From Burkholderiaceae bacterium (GTDB lineage: Bacteria > Pseudomonadota > Gammaproteobacteria > Burkholderiales > Burkholderiaceae_E): a stretch of DNA of 64,000 bases. Position 1 is the first letter of the stretch; the number at the start of each line of letters is the position of its first letter. The stretch covers positions 83,088-147,087 of the forward strand of contig JACKLP010000008.1 in the NCBI GenBank assembly GCA_024235875.1. The letters run 5' to 3'. Positions 35,862-46,428 of this stretch are shown in pieces. The position numbers were made by a program, and so were the translations under genes. The notes under the pieces were generated by a model, which was given only the letters and a program-made list of their open reading frames with translations, was not told where the DNA came from and did not search any database.

Positions 35862-37342
35862 GCGAATCGGTGCTGATCGCGGCCGAGCTGGCGGATCTCG
35901 AGCCATTGGGCGGCCCCTACCGCATGGCCACGACACGCGACTACATAACGCGTCCGGCGCTGTTCGCGCAGAACATCACGCGCGTGCTCAACCTGTCGCG
36001 GAGCTACGCGTACCAGAGCGCCGGCTACTATGCGTCGCTGCTGGCCGAGGCGCGCGGACACAAGGTCATTCCGTCGGTCGAGACCATTCTGGACCTGGCC
36101 ACGCGCGAGGGCTATGCGCGGGCGCTGCCAGAGCTCGAGGACATGCTCAACCGCGACCAGGCCCGGGCCGGTGGCGAGGCGCCGCCCGAGTTGCTGGTCT
36201 TCCTGGGACAGGCCGACGACGCACGCTACGTGGCCTTCGCGCGCCTTTTGTTCGACTGGTTCCGGGCGCCGGTGCTGGCGGTCACGATCACCTCGTCGCC
36301 ATCGATCGAAGCAGCGGCGGACGGTGGCCAGCGGCTGCGGATCGGGCGTATCGCCTTGCGGCCGCTGAACCGACTCGAAAAGCCGGCGCTCGAGCGCTTT
36401 GCCAGCGCGCTTGGGACCCACACCCGGGGCTCGTGGCGCAGCCCGCGCCCGCGGGTCGCGCCGCGATGGTCGATCGCGGTGCTGCATGATCCCGATGAGG
36501 CCTTGCCGCCGAGCTCGGTCAAGACCCTGCGCTACTGGGCCAGGCTGGCAGAGAAACAGGGCGTCGAGGTCGAGCCGATCCGACGTCGCGATCTGGCCCG
36601 GCTGGCCGAGTTCGATGCCCTGTTCATTCGCGAGACCACCTCGATCCGCAATCACACCTACCGCTTCGCACAGCGGGCGCGGGCCGAAGGCATGCCGGTG
36701 ATCGACGATCCGGTCTCCATGATCCGGTGCACGAACAAGGTCTATCAATGGGAGCGCCTGACGCTGGCGGAGTTGCCCACCCCGCAGACGATCTCGATCC
36801 GGCCGGCCACCGATCTGACCGAAGTGGCCGATCGCCTGGGCTTTCCCCTGGTCGTGAAGATCCCCGACGGATCGTTCTCGCGCGGCGTGCGAAAGGTGGA
36901 CGACCTGGGTTCGTTGCGCAGCGTCACGGCGGAATTCTTCCAGGACACCGAGTTGCTTCTTGCCCAGCGCTTCATGCCCACCCACTACGATTGGCGCATC
37001 GGCGTGCTTGGCGGCGAACCCCTGTTCGCGTGTCAGTACCGGATGGCGCGCAACCACTGGCAGATCGTCAACCATCGCGACGATGGGCGCGCGATCGAGG
37101 GCGGGTTCCGGGCGTTCGACCTCGCCGATACGCCGCGTGAGGTGCTCGACATCGGCGTACGCGCGGCACGCCTGATCGGCGACGGCTTCTACGGGGTGGA
37201 CCTGAAGGAGACGCCCGAAGGCGTCGTGGTCATCGAGATCAACGACAACCCCAACCTGGAGCACGGTGTCGAGGACCAGGCCGGCAAGCGCGCGATCTGG
37301 CTCGACCTGATCCGTTGGTTCACGGATCGCTTGCAGCGATAG
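35858..37342 (+). CDS. RimK-family ATP-grasp ligase with N-terminal RLAN-like domain
   Basis: A 494-residue protein. Roughly residues 1-200 form the N-terminal domain found before some RimK-like ATP-grasps (RPALFAQNITRVLNLSRSYAYQSAGYYASLLAEARGHKVIPS). Residues about 290-490 form the ATP-grasp: FPLVVKIPDGSFSRGVRKVDD, LLAQRFMPTHYDWRIGVLGG, and the metal-binding EINDNPNLEHGVEDQAGK near the C-terminus. RimK relatives form amide bonds, for example adding glutamates to a protein or small-molecule carboxylate. It is 494 residues against about 300 for RimK, so it is not ribosomal-protein S6 ligase. It is translationally coupled to the GNAT-C39 protein. Its substrate is unknown. Confidence 0.9.
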   Translation: MSESVLIAAELADLEPLGGPYRMATTRDYITRPALFAQNITRVLNLSRSYAYQSAGYYASLLAEARGHKVIPSVETILDLATREGYARALPELEDMLNRDQARAGGEAPPELLVFLGQADDARYVAFARLLFDWFRAPVLAVTITSSPSIEAAADGGQRLRIGRIALRPLNRLEKPALERFASALGTHTRGSWRSPRPRVAPRWSIAVLHDPDEALPPSSVKTLRYWARLAEKQGVEVEPIRRRDLARLAEFDALFIRETTSIRNHTYRFAQRARAEGMPVIDDPVSMIRCTNKVYQWERLTLAELPTPQTISIRPATDLTEVADRLGFPLVVKIPDGSFSRGVRKVDDLGSLRSVTAEFFQDTELLLAQRFMPTHYDWRIGVLGGEPLFACQYRMARNHWQIVNHRDDGRAIEGGFRAFDLADTPREVLDIGVRAARLIGDGFYGVDLKETPEGVVVIEINDNPNLEHGVEDQAGKRAIWLDLIRWFTDRLQR

Positions 37343-37399
37343 CTGATGCGAGCAGAGGTCCCAGTCGCGCTCGCGCCAGCGGCGCGATAGACTCGGGTG

Positions 37400-38299
37400 A
37401 TGGATCCAGCGCCCCGTGTCACCTGCTGCATCGGCTTCGATTTCGACGCCATGTCGTCGTGGATCGGGTCGTTCGGGTCCAACAACCCGAGCGCAATCTC
37501 GCGCGGCGAGTTCGGCGCCGTGGCCGTGCCCCGATTGCTCGACTTGCTGGCTTCACGTGAAATCCGCGCGAGTTTCGCGGTCCCGGGCCACACGGCGCTC
37601 GCGTATCCGTCACTCGTCGCGCGAATTCGCGATGCCGGTCACGAGCTGGTCCATCACGGATGGGTCCACGAGAATCCTGCGCGCTGCGACGAGCCGACCG
37701 AGCGCCGTATTCTCGAGAAGGGCCTGGCCGCGCTCGAACGCGTAGCGGGTGTGCGCCCGAGCGGCTATCGCTCGCCGGCATGGGCGCTGTCGGTGCGCAC
37801 CGTGGAGTTGCTGATCGAGTACGGTTTCGAGTACGACTCGAGCTGCATGGGACACGACTGCCGTCCCTACTACCTTCGCAGCCAAGACCAGTGGTCGGTC
37901 GACGGCGCGTATCGGTTCGGCACCCCGAGTACGCTGGTCGAGATGCCCGTGAGCTGGAGTCTCGACGATTTCCCCGCGAGCGAATTCGTACCCGGGCGGG
38001 TCAGTGGCCTGCAAGCGGCGTCGGCGCTCGAGGAGAACTGGCGCGGCGATTTCGACTATTTCTACCGCGATCAACCCGGCTCGGTCTTCGTGCTCACCTT
38101 GCACCCCCAGACCATCGGGCGTGGCAATCGCCTGCTCATGCTCGAGCGGCTGCTCGATCATTTCGCCTCGCACGATGGCGTCGGATTCCTGCCGATGGGC
38201 GAGTTCGCCAGGGCCTGGCGCGCGGCCAATCCGCTCGACGCCTGGTGCCGGTCCAACCCCGACGCCTGCGGCACGGGTGCGCTTCTCGACGAGGCCTAG
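37400..38299 (+). CDS. Polysaccharide-deacetylase-family protein
   Basis: A 299-residue NodB-homology protein. The catalytic/metal residues are in CCIGFDFDAMSSW (Asp-containing first motif) and GHELVHHGWVHENP (histidine metal motif). GYRSPAWALSVRTVELLIEYGFEYDSSCMGHD follows. The last third contains VFVLTLHPQTIGRGNRLLMLERLLDHF, typical of the PuuE/allantoinase-like branch that acts on amides rather than chitin. There is no signal peptide, so it is cytosolic, which also argues for a small-molecule amide substrate. It lies 57 bp after the RimK-family gene on the same strand and may belong to its operon. Confidence 0.88.
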   Translation: MDPAPRVTCCIGFDFDAMSSWIGSFGSNNPSAISRGEFGAVAVPRLLDLLASREIRASFAVPGHTALAYPSLVARIRDAGHELVHHGWVHENPARCDEPTERRILEKGLAALERVAGVRPSGYRSPAWALSVRTVELLIEYGFEYDSSCMGHDCRPYYLRSQDQWSVDGAYRFGTPSTLVEMPVSWSLDDFPASEFVPGRVSGLQAASALEENWRGDFDYFYRDQPGSVFVLTLHPQTIGRGNRLLMLERLLDHFASHDGVGFLPMGEFARAWRAANPLDAWCRSNPDACGTGALLDEA

Positions 38300-38331
38300 G
38301 CTTGCGGATCGATCACGAGGGACCGGGGCCG

Positions 38332-39285
38332 GTGAGGCGGGCATTGCGATTTCTGGCCGCTGGCGTCCTGCTGGCCGCGATCGTGGGCAGCCTGCTCCTT
38401 GGCTGGAGCTTCCGGGCGGCTTCGTTGGCCTTGCCGGAAGTGGCGGTCCCGCTCGAGTTGCCGTCGCCCCAGGTGCCGCCAGGCGTCGGGATCGCCGCCT
38501 TGCCCACGGGTTCGATTCGCGCACGGGCGATGCTCGCTTTCCGCGGCGGCGCCATCGATGATGTCCGCGATCTTGCCGCGACCGCGCTTCTGGTCCGTCA
38601 TCCGCGTGGCGACTTGCTCGTCGATACGGGTTTCGGCACGGCCTTCGACGCCCATTTCGCGGCGTTGCCGGCCCTGGCGCGGGCAACGAGCACCTATACC
38701 CTCCAAAAACCTGCCGCCGTGCGCATGCGCGAGAACGGCTACGATCCTCGGCGTCTGGCCGGTGTGCTGCTCACGCACGCGCACTACGATCACGTCAGCG
38801 GCGTCGAGGACCTCCCCGATGTGCCCGTGTGGGCCAGCGAGGCCGAGGCGGCCTTCATCGCCTCGGGCGATCCCCTGTCCGAACTCGCCCGACATCAGAC
38901 ATCAGGCCGCCTGCGCAGCTATCGCTTCGACGGCGGGCCCTATCTGGGCTTCGAGCGCAGCTTCGATTTCTGGGGCGACGGCACCGTGGTCGTCGTACCG
39001 GCCCCCGGCCACACCCCCGGCTCGGTGATCGTCTTCGTCACGCTGGGCTCGGGCGAGCGCTATGCATTGCTCGGCGACATCGTCTGGCAACTCGACGGGC
39101 TGAGCATGCCGGCCGAGCGCCCGTGGCTGGTGCGCAAGCTCGTCGACCACGACGAGGCCGGCGTGCGGCTGGCGATCGCGCGCGTGCTCGCGCTGCGCCG
39201 TCTCGACCCGGCCATCCACCTGGTCCCGTCGCATGATTCGCGGGCCTACCGTGATCTGCCGATCTTTCCGTTCTTCGCGAAATGA
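38332..39285 (+). CDS. MBL-fold metallo-hydrolase with N-terminal membrane anchor
   Basis: A 317-residue protein. I take GTG at 38332 (GAGGGA upstream); TTG at 38302 would add 10 residues. Residues 5-24 are a hydrophobic signal/anchor segment. The metal motif THAHYDH (H149, H151, D153, H154) and the later PAPGHTPGSV, LLGDIVW and PSHDSRAY residues complete the di-metal site, so it should be catalytically competent. The closest-looking members are lactonase/AttM-like and glyoxalase-II-like hydrolases. It probably faces the periplasm. Its stop overlaps the start of the following lipoprotein-like gene by 4 nt. Confidence 0.88.
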   Translation: MRRALRFLAAGVLLAAIVGSLLLGWSFRAASLALPEVAVPLELPSPQVPPGVGIAALPTGSIRARAMLAFRGGAIDDVRDLAATALLVRHPRGDLLVDTGFGTAFDAHFAALPALARATSTYTLQKPAAVRMRENGYDPRRLAGVLLTHAHYDHVSGVEDLPDVPVWASEAEAAFIASGDPLSELARHQTSGRLRSYRFDGGPYLGFERSFDFWGDGTVVVVPAPGHTPGSVIVFVTLGSGERYALLGDIVWQLDGLSMPAERPWLVRKLVDHDEAGVRLAIARVLALRRLDPAIHLVPSHDSRAYRDLPIFPFFAK

Positions 39286-40316
39286 CCCAGGGCGGCTGGC
39301 GCCATGACACTTGCCCGAGCGGGATTCGAGCGTGGCTGTTCCTCGCACTCCTGAGTGCTGGCGGATGTGGCTCGGGTTCGAATGGCGACGCGGTGTCGAC
39401 GGCGGCATCGGTCAGGATCGGTGGCGACCCGTATCGAATCGAGATCGTGGGGGCGGACAGCTATCCCAATTTTCTCAGCCTGGAAAGCCTGAACGACTCG
39501 GGCACGATGGTCGGCGAGGGGGCTGGCATCGATCCGATGGGCGTCCTGATCGATGCGAAGGGGTCCGAGCCGATTCCCGGCCTGGCGCTGACCGCCTACG
39601 GGATCAGCAACAACGGCTGGATCGTCGGGCTCGGGTCGGACTGCTTCTCGGGTGGCCTTCCGATCGCCACGCACAGCTATCTATGGGACCGCCGAACGGG
39701 TGAACGGCAACGGCTTCGCGCTCCCGGCAGCGCGATCACCCGGGTACTGGGCTGCGAGCGTGACAGCACGATCGTCTACGACGTGTCGGTCTTGGGCATT
39801 GCCGTCGGCGAGTTCACCGATGCTTCCGGGACACGACGGGGCTTCTCCGGACCCGTCGACGATCTGCATGCCGTCGAGCCGCCGCTCGGCGCCGGGGTGA
39901 CGGCCTCGGGTCTGCGCGCGATCAACCAGGCCGGAGACCTGGCCGGCGAGGCCGTCGATGCTGGCGGAGCCCGGCACGCGATCGTGATCCGCGACGGAAA
40001 CTGGCGTCGGATCGAGGTGCCGGGCGCCCTGTGGAGCGAGGCGCGCGACATCAGTGACACGGGTGTGGTCGTGGGCAGTTTCGGCGACGTGCTCGGCAAG
40101 GTTCGGGGCTTCGTCTGGCGAAATGCACGGCTCGACGTAGTCGAGATCGCGGGGGCGCTCGAAACGCGGCTAAACGGCCTCAATCGTGCAGGCACCATGG
40201 TCGGCGCCGTTCGGATCGCCGAACCGCCCGGACAGACGGGATCGCGACAGCGTGGCCTCGTGCTCTCGCCCGTCGACAGCGCCAGTGCCACGTCCGCCGG
40301 CGAGGAACCCTTGTGA
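39282..40316 (+). CDS. HAF-repeat-like exported protein, paralogue A
   Basis: A 344-residue protein. A hydrophobic segment at about 17-28 ends in SAGGC (C29), a weak lipobox, so it may be a lipoprotein. The mature chain consists of repeated units with the pattern 'gIN..G.xvGe..d..g..rGFvw..g....ievpGA', for example RIEVPGALWSEARDISDTGVVVGSFGD followed by VRGFVWRNARLDVVEIAGA. This resembles extracellular HAF repeats and suggests a beta-propeller. It is a clear paralogue of the protein at 43610. It follows the MBL hydrolase with a 4-nt overlap. Function unknown. Confidence 0.8.
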   Translation: MTQGGWRHDTCPSGIRAWLFLALLSAGGCGSGSNGDAVSTAASVRIGGDPYRIEIVGADSYPNFLSLESLNDSGTMVGEGAGIDPMGVLIDAKGSEPIPGLALTAYGISNNGWIVGLGSDCFSGGLPIATHSYLWDRRTGERQRLRAPGSAITRVLGCERDSTIVYDVSVLGIAVGEFTDASGTRRGFSGPVDDLHAVEPPLGAGVTASGLRAINQAGDLAGEAVDAGGARHAIVIRDGNWRRIEVPGALWSEARDISDTGVVVGSFGDVLGKVRGFVWRNARLDVVEIAGALETRLNGLNRAGTMVGAVRIAEPPGQTGSRQRGLVLSPVDSASATSAGEEPL

Positions 40317-40408
40317 AACGACACGTGGCCCTGCACGGGTCCCCAGACGCGGAAACCGGTGATACTTCGGTCTTCGGATTCGATCGACTAAGCCAAGGAG
40401 AAAGCCAC

Positions 40409-40720
40409 GTGATTCACGTCATCGCGATCATACGAACCAAGCCCGGCATGCGCGAGAAGGTGCTCGAGGCCTTTCGGGAGAACATGCCCGCGGTCCATGC
40501 CGAGGACGGCTGCATCGAGTACGGGCCTGCGGTCGACGCCAGCGGCCTGGGCTCGTTCCAGGCCAAGCTCGGCGAGGACTGCTTCGTGGTGATCGAGAAG
40601 TGGGCCAGCGTCGATGCCCTGAAAGCCCACGCCGCGGCGCCGCACATGGCCGCCTATGGCGCCCGGGTCAAGGACATGCTCGCGGAGCGCACGATCCACG
40701 TGCTGACTGCGGCTGGCTGA
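40409..40720 (+). CDS. ABM-domain (YgiN-like) quinol monooxygenase family protein
   Basis: A 103-residue protein starting at GTG 40409, eight bases after AAGGAG. It is a single antibiotic-biosynthesis-monooxygenase fold: IHVIAIIRTKPGMREKVLEAF, EDGCIEYGPAVDASGLGSF, CFVVIEKWASVDALKAHAAAPHM and a C-terminal strand ERTIHVL. Such proteins form dimers and act without cofactor on quinols or other reduced aromatics. An in-frame extension upstream to 40313 lacks conserved sequence. It is convergent with serA across 41 bp. Confidence 0.88.
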   Translation: MIHVIAIIRTKPGMREKVLEAFRENMPAVHAEDGCIEYGPAVDASGLGSFQAKLGEDCFVVIEKWASVDALKAHAAAPHMAAYGARVKDMLAERTIHVLTAAG

Positions 40721-40761
40721 AGCCGCTCTATCGTTCGCCACGCCTCGAGGGCGCGCCCGGA

Positions 40762-41952
40762 TCAGTTGCGCCGGCCGGTGGGCAGATAGCGCACCGACAG
40801 AACGCCTTCGATCTGGCGCAGGGTGTCGATCACCGTCCACGGCACCTCGCTGTCGACGTCGACGATCGTGTAGGCGGTATCGCCACGCGACTTGTTCAGC
40901 ATGTCGTGGATGTTCAGGTTCGCATCGGCCATCGTGGTCGAGATCTGACCGAGCATGTTGGGCATGTTCGCATTCGCGATCGCGATGCGGTAGTTCGTTC
41001 CACGCGGCATCGTGGCCTCGGGGAAGTTGACCGAGTTGCGAATATTGCCGTTCTCGAGATAGTCGCGCAGCTGGTCCGCCACCATCAGCGCGCAATTGTC
41101 TTCGGCCTCCTGGGTCGAGGCGCCCAGATGCGGCAGCGCGATCACGCCCGGATGGCGTAGCGACTCGGGGTTCGGGAAGTCGCAGACATAGGCGCGTAGC
41201 TGCTGCGCGTCGAGCGCGCTGACCACTGCCTCGTCATCCACGACGCCCTCGCGCGAGAAGTTCAGCAGCACCGAGCCCGGTCGCATCAGTTCGATGTTGC
41301 GAACGCCGATCAGATGGCGGGTCGCATCGACCAGCGGGACATGCAGCGTGACGAAATCCGACGACTTGAGCAGGTCCGAGACCGACGCCGCGCGCACGAC
41401 CTGCGATGGCAGGTTCCAGGCCGCGTCGACGGTGATCTCAGGGTCGTAGCCGACCACCTTCATACCCAGGGCGATGGCCGCGTCGGCCACCAGGCAACCG
41501 ATCTTGCCCAGTCCGATCACGCCCAGCGTATGGCCGGCGATCTCGAAGCCGGCGTAGGTCTTCTTGCCGCCCTCGACCTTCTTCTCGAGCGCGACATCGG
41601 CCGGGTCGAGTCCTCGTACGAAGTCGAGCGCCCCGGGCAGGTTGCGCGCCGCGATCAGCATGGCGGCGACCACGAGCTCCTTGACCGCATTCGCGTTGGC
41701 GCCCGGCGCATTGAAGACCGGCACGCCGCGCTGGCTCATGTCGGCGACCGGAATGTTGTTGGTGCCCGCGCCCGCGCGTCCGATCGCAAGAACCGACTGC
41801 GGCACGCCAGCGCCATGGAGGTCGGCCGAGCGCAACAGGATCGCATCGGGGTCGGCGACCTCCTTGCCGACCTGATAGATCGATGGCGGGAGGCGCTCGA
41901 GGCCGAGCGCCGAGATCTGGTTCATCACCAGCACACGGAAGTTCGCGCTCAT
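40762..41952 (-). CDS. serA: D-3-phosphoglycerate dehydrogenase
   Basis: A 396-residue NAD enzyme for the first committed step of serine synthesis, from 3-phosphoglycerate to phosphohydroxypyruvate. The Rossmann motif GVIGLGKIGCLVAD (G147-G152), substrate-binding IGRAGAGTNNIPV, and the catalytic His region ALPHLGASTQEAEDN are visible. The last 75 residues are an ACT domain (RIAIANANMPNMLGQISTTMADANLNIHDM), implying serine feedback regulation. It lies 2 bp after serC on the same strand, so the pathway's first two enzymes share a transcript. Confidence 0.96.
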   Translation of the reverse strand: MSANFRVLVMNQISALGLERLPPSIYQVGKEVADPDAILLRSADLHGAGVPQSVLAIGRAGAGTNNIPVADMSQRGVPVFNAPGANANAVKELVVAAMLIAARNLPGALDFVRGLDPADVALEKKVEGGKKTYAGFEIAGHTLGVIGLGKIGCLVADAAIALGMKVVGYDPEITVDAAWNLPSQVVRAASVSDLLKSSDFVTLHVPLVDATRHLIGVRNIELMRPGSVLLNFSREGVVDDEAVVSALDAQQLRAYVCDFPNPESLRHPGVIALPHLGASTQEAEDNCALMVADQLRDYLENGNIRNSVNFPEATMPRGTNYRIAIANANMPNMLGQISTTMADANLNIHDMLNKSRGDTAYTIVDVDSEVPWTVIDTLRQIEGVLSVRYLPTGRRN

Positions 41953-41954
41953 CG

Positions 41955-43037
41955 TCAGGCCCTCGTCTTCTCGAAATCGCGCATGTAGGCGATCAGGCGT
42001 TGCACGCCCTCGAGCGGCATCGCGTTATAGATCGAGGCGCGCATGCCGCCGACCGACCGGTGGCCCTTGAGTTGCAGCAGGCCTGCCTTCTTGGCGCCGG
42101 CGAGGAAGGCCTCGTCGAGCGCCGAATCGGCCAGAGTGAATGGCACGTTCATGCGCGAGCGATTGCGCTTCTCGACGGGATTGCGATAGAAGTCGCCCGA
42201 ATCCAGGTAGTCGTAGAGCATGGCCGACTTCTCGATGTTGCGCTTCTCGATGCCGGCAAGCCCTCCCTGGCGCTTGAGCCACTGGAACACCAGCCCGGCC
42301 ACGTACACGCCATAGGTCGGCGGCGTATTGAGCATGGAATCGGCCTCGGCATGCGCCTTGTAGTCGAGGATGGCCGGCACGTGCTCGCCCGCCTGGCCGA
42401 TCAGGTCGTCGCGAATGATCACGATCGCCATCCCGGCCGGGCCGATGTTCTTTTGCGCACCGCCGTAGACGATCCCGAAGCGCGAGACGTCGAGCGGACG
42501 GGACAGGAAGTTCGATGAGACGTCCGCCACCAGCGGGACATCGCCGGTATCGGGGATGCCGTCGAACTCCACGCCGCCGATCGTCTCGTTCATGCAAACG
42601 TGCACATAGGCGGCAGCGGGATCGAGCTTCCAGTCAGAAAAGGCCGGCACATAGGAGAAATTGCGATCCGCGCTACTGGCGGCCACATTGACCTTGCACA
42701 GCCGGCCGGCCTCCTTGATCGCCTTCTTGGACCATTCACCGGTATTGACGTAGTCGGCTCCGGTGCGGCCGGCCAGCAGGTTCATCGGGATCATCGCGAA
42801 CTGCAGCGTGGCCCCGCCCTGCAGGAACAGGGTCTTGTAGCCGTCCGGCACGGCGAGAAGCTCGCGCAGGTCGGCCTCGGCCTGGGCATGGATGCCCATG
42901 TACTCCTTGCCGCGGTGGCTCATCTCCATGACCGACTGGCCACTGCCGTGCCAGTCGAGCATTTCGTCGGCGGCCTGTCGCAGCACTTCTTCGGGAAGTA
43001 CCGCCGGCCCGGCGCTGAAATTGAATACGTCGCGCAT
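41955..43037 (-). CDS. serC: Phosphoserine aminotransferase
   Basis: A 360-residue PLP enzyme transaminating phosphohydroxypyruvate to phosphoserine; it also serves pyridoxal phosphate synthesis. The N-terminus FNFSAGPAVLPEEVLRQAADEM is diagnostic. SHRGKEY, LFLQGGATLQFAMIPMNLL, the PLP lysine in YGGAQKNIGPAGM and the C-terminal KGHRSVGGMRASIYNAMP are present. It is the first gene of the serCA operon. Confidence 0.97.
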   Translation of the reverse strand: MRDVFNFSAGPAVLPEEVLRQAADEMLDWHGSGQSVMEMSHRGKEYMGIHAQAEADLRELLAVPDGYKTLFLQGGATLQFAMIPMNLLAGRTGADYVNTGEWSKKAIKEAGRLCKVNVAASSADRNFSYVPAFSDWKLDPAAAYVHVCMNETIGGVEFDGIPDTGDVPLVADVSSNFLSRPLDVSRFGIVYGGAQKNIGPAGMAIVIIRDDLIGQAGEHVPAILDYKAHAEADSMLNTPPTYGVYVAGLVFQWLKRQGGLAGIEKRNIEKSAMLYDYLDSGDFYRNPVEKRNRSRMNVPFTLADSALDEAFLAGAKKAGLLQLKGHRSVGGMRASIYNAMPLEGVQRLIAYMRDFEKTRA

Positions 43038-43078
43038 CTTGGATGTCTCTACGGTCTGGTTCGCGATGAGGACCCGGG

Positions 43079-43107
43079 ATTGTAATGCCTCGTGGATCGG
43101 CCGTCGG
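43079..43107 (-). promoter_or_regulatory. Possible serC promoter
   Basis: On the minus strand TACAAT (43079-43084) is a good -10 element; 17 bp upstream the -35 position reads CCGACG (43102-43107), a weak match. The mRNA leader would be about 35 nt. Confidence 0.4.
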
Positions 43108-43223
43108 TCGGCGATGGGCCCCGTTGGGCGGGTCGCCGACGCCGTTGCTCGCTCGAGCCGGCGGTCCGTGCAAGGATGGCGGCATCGGGCCTGTAGAGCC
43201 CGGCTTCATCTGGACCAGCCGTC

Positions 43224-43610
43224 ATGTCGTACACGCAACCCGCCGACCCCTCGCCGCGCGCGCCCGCCGCCGATTCCATCCTGCCTTCGATGGTGTCCGA
43301 ACTCCCGCTGCGGGTGCAGGCCTATCGCTACCTCTTCTTCGATTGGATGTTCGCGGACGCGAGCGACGGTTCCGCGCTCGCCAGGGCCGCCGCACAGCGG
43401 CGCAATCGCGATCGGGCGCGCCTGTTGCCCGTCTACATGCGCCGCTGGCTGGCCGTGGCCGGCCTGCTTTTCGGCCTCGGATCCCTCGGTGACAGCCGCG
43501 GGTCGGCGCTGGTCGCCGCGACGGGTTTCTCCGGCTTCGCGCTGGCCGTGACCGTTGCCTTGGTCGCGCTCGTGGCCTTTGTCGGATTGCGCGGGCCGGG
43601 CGCGCGTTGA
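43224..43610 (+). CDS. Small membrane protein of unknown function
   Basis: A 128-residue protein with a polar N-terminal half (residues 1-70, including QAYRYLFFDWMFADASDGSALARAAAQRRNRDRARLLPVYMRRW) and two transmembrane segments at about 73-90 and 98-122. I do not recognise the family. Its TGA overlaps the ATG of the HAF-repeat lipoprotein by one base (TGATG), so the two are translationally coupled and presumably work together in the envelope. A short hairpin (GGGC-N7-GCCC) precedes the start. Confidence 0.65.
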   Translation: MSYTQPADPSPRAPAADSILPSMVSELPLRVQAYRYLFFDWMFADASDGSALARAAAQRRNRDRARLLPVYMRRWLAVAGLLFGLGSLGDSRGSALVAATGFSGFALAVTVALVALVAFVGLRGPGAR

Positions 43611-44626
43611 TGCCGGGTCGGCGCACCAGTGTCGCCGTCGCAGCGCTGATCGGGCTTGCCGCCTGTGGTGGAGCTGGCGAAGGCTCCGGCGCCGACGGCA
43701 TTCCCGGCCGGATGACGATCAATGGCGGTGACTACGCGGTGACGTTGATCGATGCCGACGCGGCGGCCGGGACGAGCAACGGCGTGAGCATCGAGCATAT
43801 CCATGTCGATGGACGGCTGGCGGGTTCGCGCTGGAGCGATCCACTCGAGTTTCCCGGGCAGGCGATCGTCGTCGTCGATGGCCGAACCGAGCACCTGCCG
43901 AGCGACGCGACCGGGAGCCCGTTGGTCTCTGCCGCCTATGGTCTGGGGCCCGCTGGCGCCGTCATCGGGCGCGGTGGCGACTGTCGGGACCTGGCCGGCT
44001 TTCCGCTGGTCTCGCACGGATTCGTGTGGCGACCGGGGCCCGGGGGCTACGTGAAGGTCGAGGCACCCGGCAGCGTACGAGCAGGCCCGCCGTGGTGTCC
44101 TGCGTTTAACAGTACGACGCCCTACGACATGAACGGTCTGGGTGTGATGGTCGGCGACTACGAAGGCGACGACGGACGTCGTCGCGGCTTCGTCGGATCA
44201 CTCGGCGCGCTCGAAGACTACGTGCCGTCATCGGCTCCGGCGAGCCTGCAGGTCGGGTTGCGCGGGATCAATGCGCACGGCGAGTTGGTCGGTGAACTGG
44301 TCGAAGACAATGGCGTCGGCCGGGCGTTCGTCGATGGCCGCGATGGCCTGGTACGAATCGAGGTGCCCGGCGCGACATGGAGCCTGGCGCGTGCGATTTC
44401 CGACGGTGGTGTGGTGGCGGGCCACTATGGCGACACACGCGGCGTCGTGCACGGGTTCCTATGGCAAGAGGGGCGGGTCGTCACGGTGGATGTGCCGGGC
44501 GCCACCTACACGCAGCTCAACGGCGTCAACGATCTCGGCCAGCTTGCCGGCACGGTCGAATTCGTGGTGTCGCCCGGTCGATCGCTCACGCGTGGATTCG
44601 TTCTCACGCCGCTCGCCCCGCCATGA
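43610..44626 (+). CDS. HAF-repeat-like lipoprotein, paralogue B
   Basis: A 338-residue lipoprotein: signal peptide MPGRRTSVAVAALIGLAAC with a canonical lipobox LAAC (C19) and a flexible Gly/Ser stretch after it. The mature domain has HAF-type repeats with the same spacing as the protein at 39282; RIEVPGATWSLARAISDGGVVAGHYGD followed by GVVHGFLWQEGRVVTVDVPGATYTQLNGVN aligns directly with it. It is probably a beta-propeller anchored to the outer membrane. It is the second gene after a small membrane protein and ends just before the bidirectional terminator shared with groEL. Function unknown. Confidence 0.82.
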   Translation: MPGRRTSVAVAALIGLAACGGAGEGSGADGIPGRMTINGGDYAVTLIDADAAAGTSNGVSIEHIHVDGRLAGSRWSDPLEFPGQAIVVVDGRTEHLPSDATGSPLVSAAYGLGPAGAVIGRGGDCRDLAGFPLVSHGFVWRPGPGGYVKVEAPGSVRAGPPWCPAFNSTTPYDMNGLGVMVGDYEGDDGRRRGFVGSLGALEDYVPSSAPASLQVGLRGINAHGELVGELVEDNGVGRAFVDGRDGLVRIEVPGATWSLARAISDGGVVAGHYGDTRGVVHGFLWQEGRVVTVDVPGATYTQLNGVNDLGQLAGTVEFVVSPGRSLTRGFVLTPLAPP

Positions 44627-44643
44627 AGCCGACGGCTCGAGAA

Positions 44644-44687
44644 AAAACAAGAACGCCCCACGGCGAGCCGCGGGGCGTTCTTGTTTT
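44644..44687. terminator. Bidirectional rho-independent terminator
   Basis: Perfect 16-bp stem (44644-44659 with 44672-44687), 12-nt loop, flanked by A-runs on the left and T-runs on the right. It lies between the convergent ends of the HAF lipoprotein gene (44626) and groEL (44731) and can stop transcription from both sides. Confidence 0.92.
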
Positions 44688-44730
44688 CGGACCCGGAGCG
44701 ACCGGGGTCGCTTCCGGAGGCCCGGGCGTC

Positions 44731-46371
<1,641 letters not shown>

Positions 46372-46428
46372 CTTCTGTTAACTCCGAAATTCGGTATCTG
46401 ATTCAGGGAAGAACCGTTTTGCCGCTCG

